Source: Corallococcus silvisoli | GTDB lineage: Bacteria; Myxococcota; Myxococcia; Myxococcales; Myxococcaceae | NCBI RefSeq assembly: GCF_009909145.1 | Contig: NZ_JAAAPJ010000001.1 | Coordinates: 1,178,001-1,242,000 of the forward strand | DNA length: 64,000 nucleotides | Direction of reading: 5' to 3' | Shown here: positions 1 to 8,006 of the stretch, piece after piece | How the letters are laid out: each line of letters begins with the position of its first letter | Numbering within the stretch: the first letter of the stretch is position 1 | The notes under the pieces: model-generated | Database searches by the model: none | The model's input: the letters and a program-made list of their open reading frames with translations, nothing else | Told to the model about the DNA's origin: nothing | Program-made: the position numbers and the translations under genes

Positions 1-641
1 TCCGAGGTCCCGCCACCCGCGACCAGCACCTTCCCCGAGGGCAGACGGACGGCCGCATGGCTGGCACGTGCTCCCAGGTCGATGGACTCGTATTGGGTCC
101 ACGCACGGGTCTCCGGGTCGTAGACTTCCGCGTTGCTCAGCGCGCTGCCTGATGGACCCCGTCCGCCGACCACCACGACCTTGCCATCGCCCAGCAGGGT
201 GGCGGTGTGGTCCATCCGCGCTGTCGTGAGGACCCCGCCATCGCTCCAGCTGTTGGTTGAGAGCGTGTAGAGCTCCGTCGAGCGCGTCGGCGAGAAGCCA
301 TTGCTGCTCCCGCCAACGACGAGCACCCGGCCATCGTTCAGGACCGTGGCGGTGTGGCCCATGCGCCGCGTCTGCATTGGAGGCACCGGCTTCCACCCCG
401 GTGGCTCGGTCTCCAGCGGCCCCCCGTCAGACCCTGCGTCCGTTCCACCATCCGGCTTATCCCCACCGTCAACGCTTGCATCGGGCTCGCCTCCTCCATC
501 CTCCGCGGGCCCCGGGTCCTGACAGGTGACGCGGTTGGCCTGACAGAACCGATCCACGGCGCCATCGACGTCGAGACACCCGGCCATGTGGATGCCGAGC
601 GCCAGCAGTCCCAGGGCCGCGAAGCGAAGTGGAGGACTCAT
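1..641 (-). CDS. Kelch-repeat lipoprotein, 3' end cut by window edge
   Basis: Reading leftward from an ATG at 641 (preceded by GGGAGG) gives an uninterrupted frame of 213 codons that runs off the left edge. The N-terminus has a hydrophobic signal ending in HMAGC, close to a lipobox, so the product is probably exported and lipidated. Residues about 45-80 are an Asp/Gly-rich linker. The rest is kelch-like: repeated units of the form GRVLVVGG, GKVVVVGG and GKVLVAGG, each preceded by HTA or HAA and followed by an ELY or EVYDPET strand, as in beta-propeller proteins. The start overlaps the stop of the next gene upstream by 4 bases (ATGA), so the two are probably co-transcribed. The ligand is unknown. 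Confidence 0.85.
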   Translation of the reverse strand, partial: MSPPLRFAALGLLALGIHMAGCLDVDGAVDRFCQANRVTCQDPGPAEDGGGEPDASVDGGDKPDGGTDAGSDGGPLETEPPGWKPVPPMQTRRMGHTATVLNDGRVLVVGGSSNGFSPTRSTELYTLSTNSWSDGGVLTTARMDHTATLLGDGKVVVVGGRGPSGSALSNAEVYDPETRAWTQYESIDLGARASHAAVRLPSGKVLVAGGGTS

Positions 642-1495
642 GGCCACCTCCCGGCGACGAACGCGGATGTGCCGTCTGTTCCTACCTGCAAGGACGATCG
701 CTTCTCTGGCGCACCCAGGAGGTACATTCCCGTGGCGGCGCCCAGCCCCACCACGCCCCCCATCAAGAGCCCCACGCTGACCTTCTGGAGCCCGCGAGCA
801 CCGCGCGCCACGTCGAGGGCGTCGGCTCGGGAGTGGAGGTCCGGGGCCGCGCCCTCCAGCTTCGCCTTCCTCCCCTCCGCCATCCCCCAGAAGATCCCCG
901 CCGTGGCCACGAGGGCTCCTCCCGCCACGGCGGGGATGAGCGCCCGGGTGCGCAGCGAGGCCCGTGAGCCGGACGCGTCCAGCGCCGACTCGGGGGCCGC
1001 CACTGGCGCCACCGAGACCGCCACCGGAAGCGGCTCGGAGGGGGGCGGACTCGCCTGGGTCAGCGCGAGGGCTTCCCGTCTCGGGGGCTCGCGGTCCTCT
1101 CCTCGTGTGGCCAGCTCGCTTCGCACGTTCTTGCGCATGGCCTCGAAACGCCGCTTCAGCTTGGGCGAGACGTTCAGCGGCAGCGTCGCGTCGGGGTCCA
1201 GGATGAGACAGGCCCTGAAGGCGGCGTCGCTCTGACGGTTCTTGATCTGCTCCGCCAGGATGATCCCCTCGTAGAGCAACATCGCCACGTCATCCTCGGG
1301 CCCCGTCGACAGCTGTTTGCAGCGGGCCACCTGCTCCAGCGCGCTCTCGTAGGCGAGGTCCTCGATCAATCGATGGACGGAGACCACGCAGCGGTGCACT
1401 TCGGTGGAGTCGTCGCCCCGGGCGACCCCTGGGATGAGGGCGAGCCCCAGGAGCAGGGGCCAGACCCGGATGGGCACGAGCTGTTTCGTTGGCAT
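638..1495 (-). CDS. Secreted or membrane hypothetical protein with C-terminal membrane segments
   Basis: This is a 285-residue protein. The ATG at 1495 was chosen over an upstream ATG at 1630 because it begins a clear signal peptide (MPTKQLVPIRVWPLLLGLAL, then PGVARG). The 45 residues before it are Pro/Arg-rich and unlike a coding start. The mature N-terminal part (about 25-125) is helical with paired Cys residues and resembles a TPR-like scaffold. It is followed by a Pro/Ala linker and two hydrophobic segments near residues 190-215 and 240-265. The family is not recognised. Similar proteins often sit beside myxobacterial Ser/Thr kinases, and here a sigma factor and kinase lie just upstream. 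A 16-bp palindrome at 1626-1641 lies in the 177-bp gap before it and may control it. Confidence 0.7.
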   Translation of the reverse strand: MPTKQLVPIRVWPLLLGLALIPGVARGDDSTEVHRCVVSVHRLIEDLAYESALEQVARCKQLSTGPEDDVAMLLYEGIILAEQIKNRQSDAAFRACLILDPDATLPLNVSPKLKRRFEAMRKNVRSELATRGEDREPPRREALALTQASPPPSEPLPVAVSVAPVAAPESALDASGSRASLRTRALIPAVAGGALVATAGIFWGMAEGRKAKLEGAAPDLHSRADALDVARGARGLQKVSVGLLMGGVVGLGAATGMYLLGAPEKRSSLQVGTDGTSAFVAGRWP

Positions 1496-1625
1496 CGCCT
1501 GGACTTCTTTCAAACGCGTCCCGCGTGTTGGCGTCGAGGCAGTGGGGCGCGACGGGGCCGCTCCACGCGGCGACCCAGGGGTGTCCGGGTCTCCAGGCAG
1601 GAAGAGGGGGCGGGCTGGATTTCGT

Positions 1626-1641
1626 CCCAAGAATTCCTGGG
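1626..1641. promoter_or_regulatory. 16-bp imperfect palindrome, copy A
   Basis: The sequence CCCAAGAATTCCTGGG is nearly self-complementary. An almost identical copy, matching 14 of 16 bases when read on the other strand, lies at 5707-5722 upstream of the kinase operon. It sits 131 bp upstream of the 1495 start. Sharing of a rare palindrome by two promoter regions that flank a sigma-factor/kinase pair suggests a common operator or promoter element. This is inference. Confidence 0.45.
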
Positions 1642-1672
1642 CGGCCCGATGTGGGTCAGCCTGCTCCGCGAG

Positions 1673-2566
1673 TCAGTCGAGCAGCCCGTGCAGGCTGATA
1701 TCCAGCCGGCTGTTGACGAGGCCCAGCAGGCTCTCCAGCGCGAGCTGGTCCTGCTTCAGCCGGGGCGTGAGCTCCATCCGGACGCGCTCGAGGAGCAACT
1801 CGCGGGCGTCGGCGACCCTGCGCGCGACGCTGGAGCGTGAGCCGCCATACAGGAGCGTCAGCCGGTCCATCGTGAACCCGTGGAAGTGGTGCAGGCGCAG
1901 CAGGGTCCGCTCCTGTTCGGGGAGCACCTCCACCGCCTTCCGCAGCGACTCGACGAGGAGCTGGCGCGCGTCTTCGCGCAGCAGCGCGTACTCGGGATTG
2001 CTCGGGGCCAGCAGCCGCGCGAGCTCCTCGGGAGGATCCGCCACGAGCTGATGGCGCTCGTCCCGGCCCACCAGCTCCCCGGCGATGCGCGCGGCGATGA
2101 TGACGACCCAGGTGAGCAGGGGCCCTCGTCCCCCATAGCTCGAAATCTTGGGGGGCGCGCCGCCGCTGGCCACCAGCAGCCGCTCGCGCAGCATCTGCAG
2201 CACTTCGTCCAGCATGCTCGGCGACACCCGCCCAAGCCGGGAGGGAACGAGCCGGAGGAGGTGCTGCTCGAAGGCCCGGAGGGCGGCGGACTCCCCGGTG
2301 GCGCAGGCGCACGCGAGGTACAGGTCGGCGGCATGGAGGACGCGCAGCACCTCCAGGGTCTTCCCCGCGGGCAGGTGCCGGGCCAGGTGCCGCACGAAGG
2401 ACTCGGCCGGGAGCGGGAGGGCGGGCCATGCGGCGCGGGCCGCCTCGACGTGTCCGTGCAGCAGCGCCTCCCACCCCTCCACGGCCTCCAGCTCCGCGGA
2501 CTGCCCCCGTGGCAGGTGCTCCCGCAGCAGCGCCGCGAGGGTGCCTGGGTTCCGTTCGTCGCTCAT
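1673..2566 (-). CDS. Sigma-70 family RNA polymerase sigma factor, myxococcal type
   Basis: This 297-residue protein would direct RNA polymerase to a specific promoter set. The C-terminal third has the sigma region-4 helix-turn-helix pattern: LPEQERTLLRLHHFHG, then the recognition helix RSSVARRVADARELL. The central part (about 145-195) resembles region 2, with a SYGGRGPLLTWVVIIAARIA stretch. The protein is longer than ordinary ECF sigma factors (about 180-200 residues) because of an extra N-terminal helical domain of about 110 residues, as in the sigma-70 subfamily described from Myxococcales. Its start overlaps the stop of the upstream kinase gene by ATGA, so sigma factor and kinase are translationally coupled. 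The kinase may regulate it. Confidence 0.85.
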   Translation of the reverse strand: MSDERNPGTLAALLREHLPRGQSAELEAVEGWEALLHGHVEAARAAWPALPLPAESFVRHLARHLPAGKTLEVLRVLHAADLYLACACATGESAALRAFEQHLLRLVPSRLGRVSPSMLDEVLQMLRERLLVASGGAPPKISSYGGRGPLLTWVVIIAARIAGELVGRDERHQLVADPPEELARLLAPSNPEYALLREDARQLLVESLRKAVEVLPEQERTLLRLHHFHGFTMDRLTLLYGGSRSSVARRVADARELLLERVRMELTPRLKQDQLALESLLGLVNSRLDISLHGLLD

Positions 2567-5500
2567 GGCCTCGCCTCACGCTGTTGCCACGCCAACACCT
2601 GCTGGAGCTCCGGGCGACCTCGGATTCCCACGGACTCCAGATGCGCCCGGGCCTCGTCGGCCATCGCGAGCGCCCGCGACCGGTCCGGGGCGGACCGCGT
2701 CGCCACGAGCGCCCGGGCCAACGCGAAGGCGGTCTTGCCAGCGAACCACGGGTCCTTGATGTCGCCGGATTGGGTCTGGATGCGCCGGGCGCGCTCGAGC
2801 AGCGGGATGGCCTTCGCCACGGCGCCCAGCGCCAGCTGTGCCTCTCCAGCGCAGGACAGGGCACCGGCACCATCCTGGGACTCCACGCCGTCGGCCTTCT
2901 CGGTGAGCTTCAGCGCGCGCTCGCAGTACATGAGTGCGTCCTGCGGGGCCTGGGCGGCCAGGGTCACGTCGGCCAGGGGAAGCAGCACGGACAGCAACCC
3001 GGCCCCCTCCGGCCCATGCGCCTTCTCCTGCCGCCTCAGCGCGTCCAGCACGTCGCGCCGTGCCTCGGAGTGGCGGCCCAGGTTCATGAGCGTGAGCCCT
3101 CGGACCACCAGCGACGGGACGGCTCGCGTCGTGTCGGGGCCCTGCAATTGCTGGATGCGCTCCAGGGCCTGGGTGGAGAGCTCGACCGCCTTGTCGAACT
3201 TCCCGGCCTCCCCGGCCACCATCGCCTGCTCCTCGATCACCTGGACGACCGAGTAGTGATTGGGAGCGCGGGTTCTCTCGAAGATGGCGCGCGCCCGCTC
3301 GAGCATGGGCGCCACTTCCTCCTGTCGGCCCTCGATGCGCAGGGCCGCCGCGAGGTTCAGGAGCGCTGTCGCGAGGAGGGTATTCTCCGGGGCGTGAGAG
3401 GCCTCGTGGAGGGCCAGGGCCGTGCGCCAGATGTCCACGGCCGCGGCGCGCTTGCCCACGTGCAGATAGGCCGAGGCGACCCGGTTGTAGGAGGCGACGA
3501 GCTCGGGGTTGTCGGGGCCCAACAGGCGCTTGCGCAGCTCGAGCGCCTGGAGGTGGAACTCCAGTGACTCGTTGTCGTGGTTCTGGACCATGCGGATCCT
3601 CCCCATCTCGTGGAGGAGGCTCGCCGTGTGGAGGCTGTCCGGGCCGTTTCTCCTGCGTGAGAACTCCAGGCCCTGCACGGCCTCCTTCTCCGCCTCGGCG
3701 AGGTTGCCTTGCTGCTCCCGCAGCGAGGCCAGGCGCAGGTGCAGGAGCGTCGTGAGGTCCGGGAAGCGCTCCCGCCCCAGTCGCTCGACGGCGGACCGTG
3801 CGTGCCGGATGAGCTTCTCCGCGTCCGCGGGGCGGTACTGCGCCTCACCGACCACGAAGATGAGCTCCAGCCATGCACGCGCCACGCTCTCGTCGTCACG
3901 CCCGGCCTCGGCGGCCCACACGGCCTCGTAGAGGGCCGACTCCGCTTCCTTGGGTTTGTCGCTCTGCTCCAGGAGCTCGCCGTGGGCCAGGAACACCTCC
4001 GCCTCCAGCGGCTTGTAGCCAAGCCCCTGCTGCTCTTCGAGGAGCGCGGACGTCACCGCGAGGCCGTCGGTGAAACGGCGTGCCACGAGGTGGGCCCGGG
4101 CCTGCGCCAGCTTGTGCCTCGCCGCCTCCACCCGGGAGAGGAGGCTGTCGGGCGGCTGCGGGCGGATGGCGAGTCCGCTCGTGTCCCGGCACCCGGCGAG
4201 CCCCTCAAGGGAGGCCGCGAGCGGGCGCGTGTTCTGCACGGTCTGCGCGTCAGCCTTCTCCAGCACCTCCGTGACGGCGGCCAGCTGCCAGAGCCGCGCA
4301 TCGAGGCATGCGGCGGTCTGCCTGGCCGAGGCCGCGGCCTCACCCGTCATGGCCAGGCACGCCTCGGTGCGAAGCGACTGCCATTGCGCGGTGTGGGCAT
4401 CCAGCACCGCCGCGAGCTGTTCCCAGGCTTGCGCGGCATAGGGCAGGCCGGTGGCGAGGAAGGCCGCGCGGCCCTGTTCTCGCCGCGCGGCGCTCCAGGC
4501 CACCGCGACCTTCTCCGCTTCCTGCGCACAGCTGGCCTCGCGCCGCTGCGCGGTCGTCCCGTAGGCCGCGAGCGTCCCGATGAGGCCGGCAACGGCCATC
4601 GTCGCCATGATCCGCGCGAGCCACCGGACGGGCCGTGGCGCGAGGGCGGCCAGCAGCGCGTGCATGGAGGGGAAGCGCTCCTCGGGCTTCGCGCTGAGCC
4701 CCCGGAGGACCGCGCGTCGAATCCGGGTCGGGATCTTCACGTCGCGCTTCGGCGGGCTCAGCCTGCCTTGCTGCGCGGCCTGGACCAGCTCCTTCAGCGT
4801 CTCGCCTTGGAAGGGGCGCCCGCCGAAGAGGGCTTCGTGGAGGGCCACGCAGAAGCTGAACTCGTCGGAGCGGGCATCCGCGCGCTGACCCCGCACCAGC
4901 TCCGGAGCGAGGTAGGCGGGCGTGCCCAGAAGCTGGCCCGTCCGGGTGAGCTGGCCGGCGGGGGCGACAGGGGCTTCCGCGTGCTCCTCGCGCGCCGCGG
5001 CCTCTTCCTCCTGAAAGAGCCGCGCGATGCCGAAGTCCGTGACGAAGACGCGCCCATCCTTCCCCAGGAGGATGTTGGCGGGCTTGAAGTCACGGTGCAC
5101 CAGCCCCGCGGCGTGCGCGGCGGCGAGGCCCTTGCCGGCTTCAAGGAAGACGCGCAGGACGTCCTGCCAGGGGTGGGGCTGCTTCATCCACTCCGCCAGG
5201 GTGATGCCTTCCACCAAGGCCATGGCCAGGAAGACCCCGTCGCCGTGGGTGCCGACGTCGTAGAGGGTGACGACGTTGGGGTGGGAGAGCCGGGCCAGCG
5301 CCTGGGCCTCGCGCAGCAGCCGTTGCTGGAGCTCCTGGTGGTGCCGCCCTTCGGGGCGCAGCACCTTGAGGGCCACCCGCCGGCCCAGCTCCGGGTCATC
5401 CGCCGCGTAGACGACGCCCATGGCCCCCGCGCCGAGGGTTTCGCGCACCACGTAGCGGGAGACGCTGTGGCCAGGAAGGAGCTGGGGTGGGGAATGCGCT

Positions 5501-5676
5501 TCGGATGGGGCTGCGGGAGCACCGGACCGGGCCGCGGGACCGCCTTCACCCGCCGCGAGGGCCCACCGGCAGTCCGAGCAGCTCTCCACGTGAGCAAGGA
5601 CACGAACCCGGTCCTCTTCGGAGAGCAGACCGGAGAGAAAGTCAGTCAGCGTCGCTTCCTGCGGACATGGCTGCAT
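2563..5676 (-). CDS. Ser/Thr protein kinase with N-terminal zinc finger, membrane segment and TPR domain
   Basis: The protein has 1037 residues. Residues 29-36 carry H-x3-C-x2-C, the anti-sigma zf-HC2 type zinc site. The kinase domain follows: glycine loop LGAGAMGVVY at 81-90, Lys104, HRDFKPAN from 194 and DFG at 214-216, so all catalytic residues are present. A transmembrane helix (about 352-372) separates it from a long C-terminal half (about 375-1037) rich in TPR-like helix pairs, probably periplasmic and suited to sensing or binding proteins. The gene is followed without a gap by the sigma-factor gene. The anti-sigma-like finger together with that neighbour suggests the kinase controls the sigma factor. 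A palindrome lies 31 bp upstream of the start. Confidence 0.92.
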   Translation of the reverse strand: MQPCPQEATLTDFLSGLLSEEDRVRVLAHVESCSDCRWALAAGEGGPAARSGAPAAPSEAHSPPQLLPGHSVSRYVVRETLGAGAMGVVYAADDPELGRRVALKVLRPEGRHHQELQQRLLREAQALARLSHPNVVTLYDVGTHGDGVFLAMALVEGITLAEWMKQPHPWQDVLRVFLEAGKGLAAAHAAGLVHRDFKPANILLGKDGRVFVTDFGIARLFQEEEAAAREEHAEAPVAPAGQLTRTGQLLGTPAYLAPELVRGQRADARSDEFSFCVALHEALFGGRPFQGETLKELVQAAQQGRLSPPKRDVKIPTRIRRAVLRGLSAKPEERFPSMHALLAALAPRPVRWLARIMATMAVAGLIGTLAAYGTTAQRREASCAQEAEKVAVAWSAARREQGRAAFLATGLPYAAQAWEQLAAVLDAHTAQWQSLRTEACLAMTGEAAASARQTAACLDARLWQLAAVTEVLEKADAQTVQNTRPLAASLEGLAGCRDTSGLAIRPQPPDSLLSRVEAARHKLAQARAHLVARRFTDGLAVTSALLEEQQGLGYKPLEAEVFLAHGELLEQSDKPKEAESALYEAVWAAEAGRDDESVARAWLELIFVVGEAQYRPADAEKLIRHARSAVERLGRERFPDLTTLLHLRLASLREQQGNLAEAEKEAVQGLEFSRRRNGPDSLHTASLLHEMGRIRMVQNHDNESLEFHLQALELRKRLLGPDNPELVASYNRVASAYLHVGKRAAAVDIWRTALALHEASHAPENTLLATALLNLAAALRIEGRQEEVAPMLERARAIFERTRAPNHYSVVQVIEEQAMVAGEAGKFDKAVELSTQALERIQQLQGPDTTRAVPSLVVRGLTLMNLGRHSEARRDVLDALRRQEKAHGPEGAGLLSVLLPLADVTLAAQAPQDALMYCERALKLTEKADGVESQDGAGALSCAGEAQLALGAVAKAIPLLERARRIQTQSGDIKDPWFAGKTAFALARALVATRSAPDRSRALAMADEARAHLESVGIRGRPELQQVLAWQQREARP

Positions 5677-6082
5677 AGGTAAGGGTTCCGCGGACGTACG
5701 GGGGCGCCCAAGGATTCTTGGGATGAAGGCTAGCCCATTCCCTCCTATTTCCCGATAGCCGGATAAGCCTGGGGTGCCCCGTGGAGCGGAGATGTCCCTC
5801 GTCGAACTGTGGAAGCCCGCGAGGGTGCCTCAAGCCGCCCCATGTCTGTCGGTGGGGAACGCCTGCCCTGGACGCGCGGGCGTCATCGCCATTCCTACGG
5901 AGGCATACAAAATGTGTGGGAAGGGAGGATGGTCGGTGGAGACAGGCGGTCGACGCGGCAGGTGACATGTGTTCGAGCTCCGGCTGCGGCGTGGGTGGAC
6001 GCTCCCTGGCTCTTGGGGATGTGAATGGTGTGTGAATCACCCATGGTGAAGTCCTGGTGGATGGCAGGAGGGGGATGTTTTC
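5677..6082. other. Intergenic region with divergent promoters
   Basis: These 406 bp separate the kinase operon (minus) from the next plus-strand gene. They hold the palindrome at 5707-5722 and presumably both promoters. Open frames in it are short, lack good ribosome sites and look like chance. No RNA gene was seen. Confidence 0.5.
5707..5722. promoter_or_regulatory. 16-bp palindrome, copy B
   Basis: The sequence CCCAAGGATTCTTGGG forms a 6-bp inverted repeat around GATT and lies 31 bp upstream of the kinase ATG. It matches the copy at 1626-1641 in 14 of 16 positions when one copy is reversed. It is a likely site for a regulator, or part of the promoter, of the kinase/sigma operon, possibly autoregulatory. 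Confidence 0.5.
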
Positions 6083-6595
6083 ATGGGTAAGGTCGTGCCG
6101 TTCAATCGTCGGGCGGCCTCAAAGGTAGACAGCCCAAGGTCCACGGGATGTCCTGGCACGGGGTCTTCCACACGTGAAAAGACAAGCATCCTCAGGCCGC
6201 CTGTCGGCGCGCCGCCGAGCCAATCTCCCACCCGTAGGAAAGACAAGCACCTGAAGCAAGTCGGCGCCGCGGAAGCTGTCTCCAGGTCTCATGGGGCGCG
6301 GCTTGACGGGCTCGAGGACGTCGTCAGGAATGCCGGAGGTGTTCTCTGTCTGGTCGCCGGCGACGCGGCCCGGGTCGCCGCCAATGTGGTCGCGGAGGCG
6401 GCCAAGGAGCTGGCGGGCAAGGCGGGCACTGTCCTCAAGGGCCTCGCGGGTCACGTGAAGGGGCTCGGTCCAGACGGGGGCCCGAAATCCATCGGGCCGG
6501 ACGGCATGGATGGAGGAGGCGACGTGGATGAGCCCGACGACGCGCGTGACGACGACAAGGTGAAAAAGCTCTATCCGCTGAAGGGTCCACGATAA
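6083..6595 (+). CDS. Small hypothetical protein, Ala-rich centre, acidic tail
   Basis: This is a 170-residue frame with a strong ribosome site (GGAGGGGG about 9 bases before the ATG) and third-position GC typical of the neighbours. The N-terminal 60 residues are basic and probably disordered. Residues about 75-130 form a predicted amphipathic Ala/Val-rich helix (GDAARVAANVVAEAAKELAG). The tail is rich in Asp and Gly and ends KLYPLKGPR. There is no signal peptide and no recognised family. The overlapping minus-strand frame is less convincing because it lacks a ribosome site. Confidence 0.55.
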   Translation: MGKVVPFNRRAASKVDSPRSTGCPGTGSSTREKTSILRPPVGAPPSQSPTRRKDKHLKQVGAAEAVSRSHGARLDGLEDVVRNAGGVLCLVAGDAARVAANVVAEAAKELAGKAGTVLKGLAGHVKGLGPDGGPKSIGPDGMDGGGDVDEPDDARDDDKVKKLYPLKGPR

Positions 6596-6644
6596 CGAAG
6601 TGCGACAGCCGGAGGTGTCGGTCCTCACGCAGCAGCTTCGGCTG

Positions 6645-6661
6645 GGAGCACGTTGTGCTCC
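6645..6661. terminator. Hairpin between convergent genes
   Basis: GGAGCAC, loop GTT, GTGCTCC forms a perfect 7-bp stem in the 97-bp gap between two convergent genes. There is no T-run, but a compact GC stem at this place fits a bidirectional terminator. Confidence 0.45.
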
Positions 6662-6692
6662 AGCGAATCAAGATCCCCTCCGCGATGCCGCG

Positions 6693-8006
6693 TCACACCT
6701 CGCGGAGGGAGAGCTGCTCCGTGTCTTCGTCGTACGCGAAGAGGTCGCCGAAGCGCCCCCAGCGCACCAGGGTGTCGAAGATCCGCTCGTAGTTCTCGGA
6801 GGGCATCGCCATCACCACCGTCTCGAGGACGAACTCCCGCGTGACGTACCCCTCCTCGCTTCGTTCGATGGCGGCCTTCACGCTGCGAAACAGCCCCAGA
6901 TGGAGGAGCTGCTCGCGCCAGAGGACCTTCCGCTCCTCCGGCAAGGCCCTCACGAGCCGGACACCCACCGAGTCCAGGAGCACCATCCGTTTCGGGGTGT
7001 CCACCAGGTCCAGCAACTCGGCGGCCTTCACCACGTTGATGATGTGACCGAACTCGCGGTCCGTGTCATTGGCGATCCGGAAGATGTCGTCCCTGCCGCC
7101 CCGGGCGTCCAGGTACTCGAGCAGGCCGACCACCTCGCCGCTGGTCACCGAGGGGATGGGCTCGATGAGGTCCGCGACGGGGGCGAGCGCGGGGGGCGCG
7201 TCTGGCATCTCCGAGCCCGTGATGATGTCGTGGAGCCGGTCGACCAGTTGAAGCAGCTCGGGAGAGCGGTAGTCGCGCGGCCGGGGCAGCCGGTTCTCCA
7301 CGACGGTGCGGACCACGCCGGGGTGCGCTCCGAGCACCACGATGCGGTCCGCCATGTACGCGACCTCCTTGATGTCGTGGCTGACCATCAGGATGGATGA
7401 GGGGTTCCGGCCCTTGGCGCTCCAGATGTCGAGCACCTCCGCGCGCAGGCTCTCCGCGGTGAGCGCGTCCACCTGGCTGAACGGCTCGTCCATGAAGAGC
7501 AGCTCGGGGTTGAGCGAGAACGCCCGGGCCATCCCCACCCGTTGCTTCATCCCGCCTGACAGCTCCCGGGGGAAGGCCTCCTCGAACCCCTCCAGCCCCA
7601 CCACCCGGATGGCGTTCGCGGCCTGTCGCGGGCGCTCCGCCTCCGGGATGCCGGCGGCCTTGAGGACCGCCTGGACGTTCTGCATGACGGTCATCCACGG
7701 GAAGAGCGCGAAGCTTTGGAAGACGATGGCGCACCCGGGGTTCAAGCCCACCAGGGGCTTGCCCCGGTAGCGGACGCTCCCGGACGTGGGGCGGATCAGC
7801 CCCGCGAGGATGCGGAGGATGGTGGACTTGCCACAGCCGGACGGCCCCAGCAGGGCGACCACCTCGTCTGGCTCCACCCGCAGGCTGATGTCCTGGAGGA
7901 CGCGAAGCGGTGTGCCGTTGGGCTGGGGAAACTCATGGGTGACGTGCTCGAGCTCGCAGAGCGCCGTCGAGGAGGGTCGCGGGGACGGAGGAGTGTCGGG
8001 CGTCAT
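6693..8006 (-). CDS. ABC transporter ATP-binding protein with C-terminal AAA-associated domain
   Basis: This 437-residue ATPase belongs to the nitrate/sulfonate/taurine importer family. It has Walker A GPSGCGKST at 54-62, signature LSGGMKQR, Walker B LLFMDEPF and the His switch in MVSHD. After the usual 250-residue ATPase comes an extra region of about 170 residues (EVVGLLEYLDARGGRDDIFR onward) matching the AAA-associated C-terminal domain found in some of these ATPases. The ATG at 8006 overlaps the stop of the permease gene (ATGA). A longer frame reaching 8303 was rejected because it is a shadow of the permease. Substrate cannot be told, since no binding-protein gene lies nearby. Confidence 0.92.
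   Translation of the reverse strand: MTPDTPPSPRPSSTALCELEHVTHEFPQPNGTPLRVLQDISLRVEPDEVVALLGPSGCGKSTILRILAGLIRPTSGSVRYRGKPLVGLNPGCAIVFQSFALFPWMTVMQNVQAVLKAAGIPEAERPRQAANAIRVVGLEGFEEAFPRELSGGMKQRVGMARAFSLNPELLFMDEPFSQVDALTAESLRAEVLDIWSAKGRNPSSILMVSHDIKEVAYMADRIVVLGAHPGVVRTVVENRLPRPRDYRSPELLQLVDRLHDIITGSEMPDAPPALAPVADLIEPIPSVTSGEVVGLLEYLDARGGRDDIFRIANDTDREFGHIINVVKAAELLDLVDTPKRMVLLDSVGVRLVRALPEERKVLWREQLLHLGLFRSVKAAIERSEEGYVTREFVLETVVMAMPSENYERIFDTLVRWGRFGDLFAYDEDTEQLSLREV

Noticed and set aside
6119..6628. Minus-strand 169-codon frame
   Set aside because: It overlaps the plus-strand gene that has a strong ribosome site and better codon pattern.
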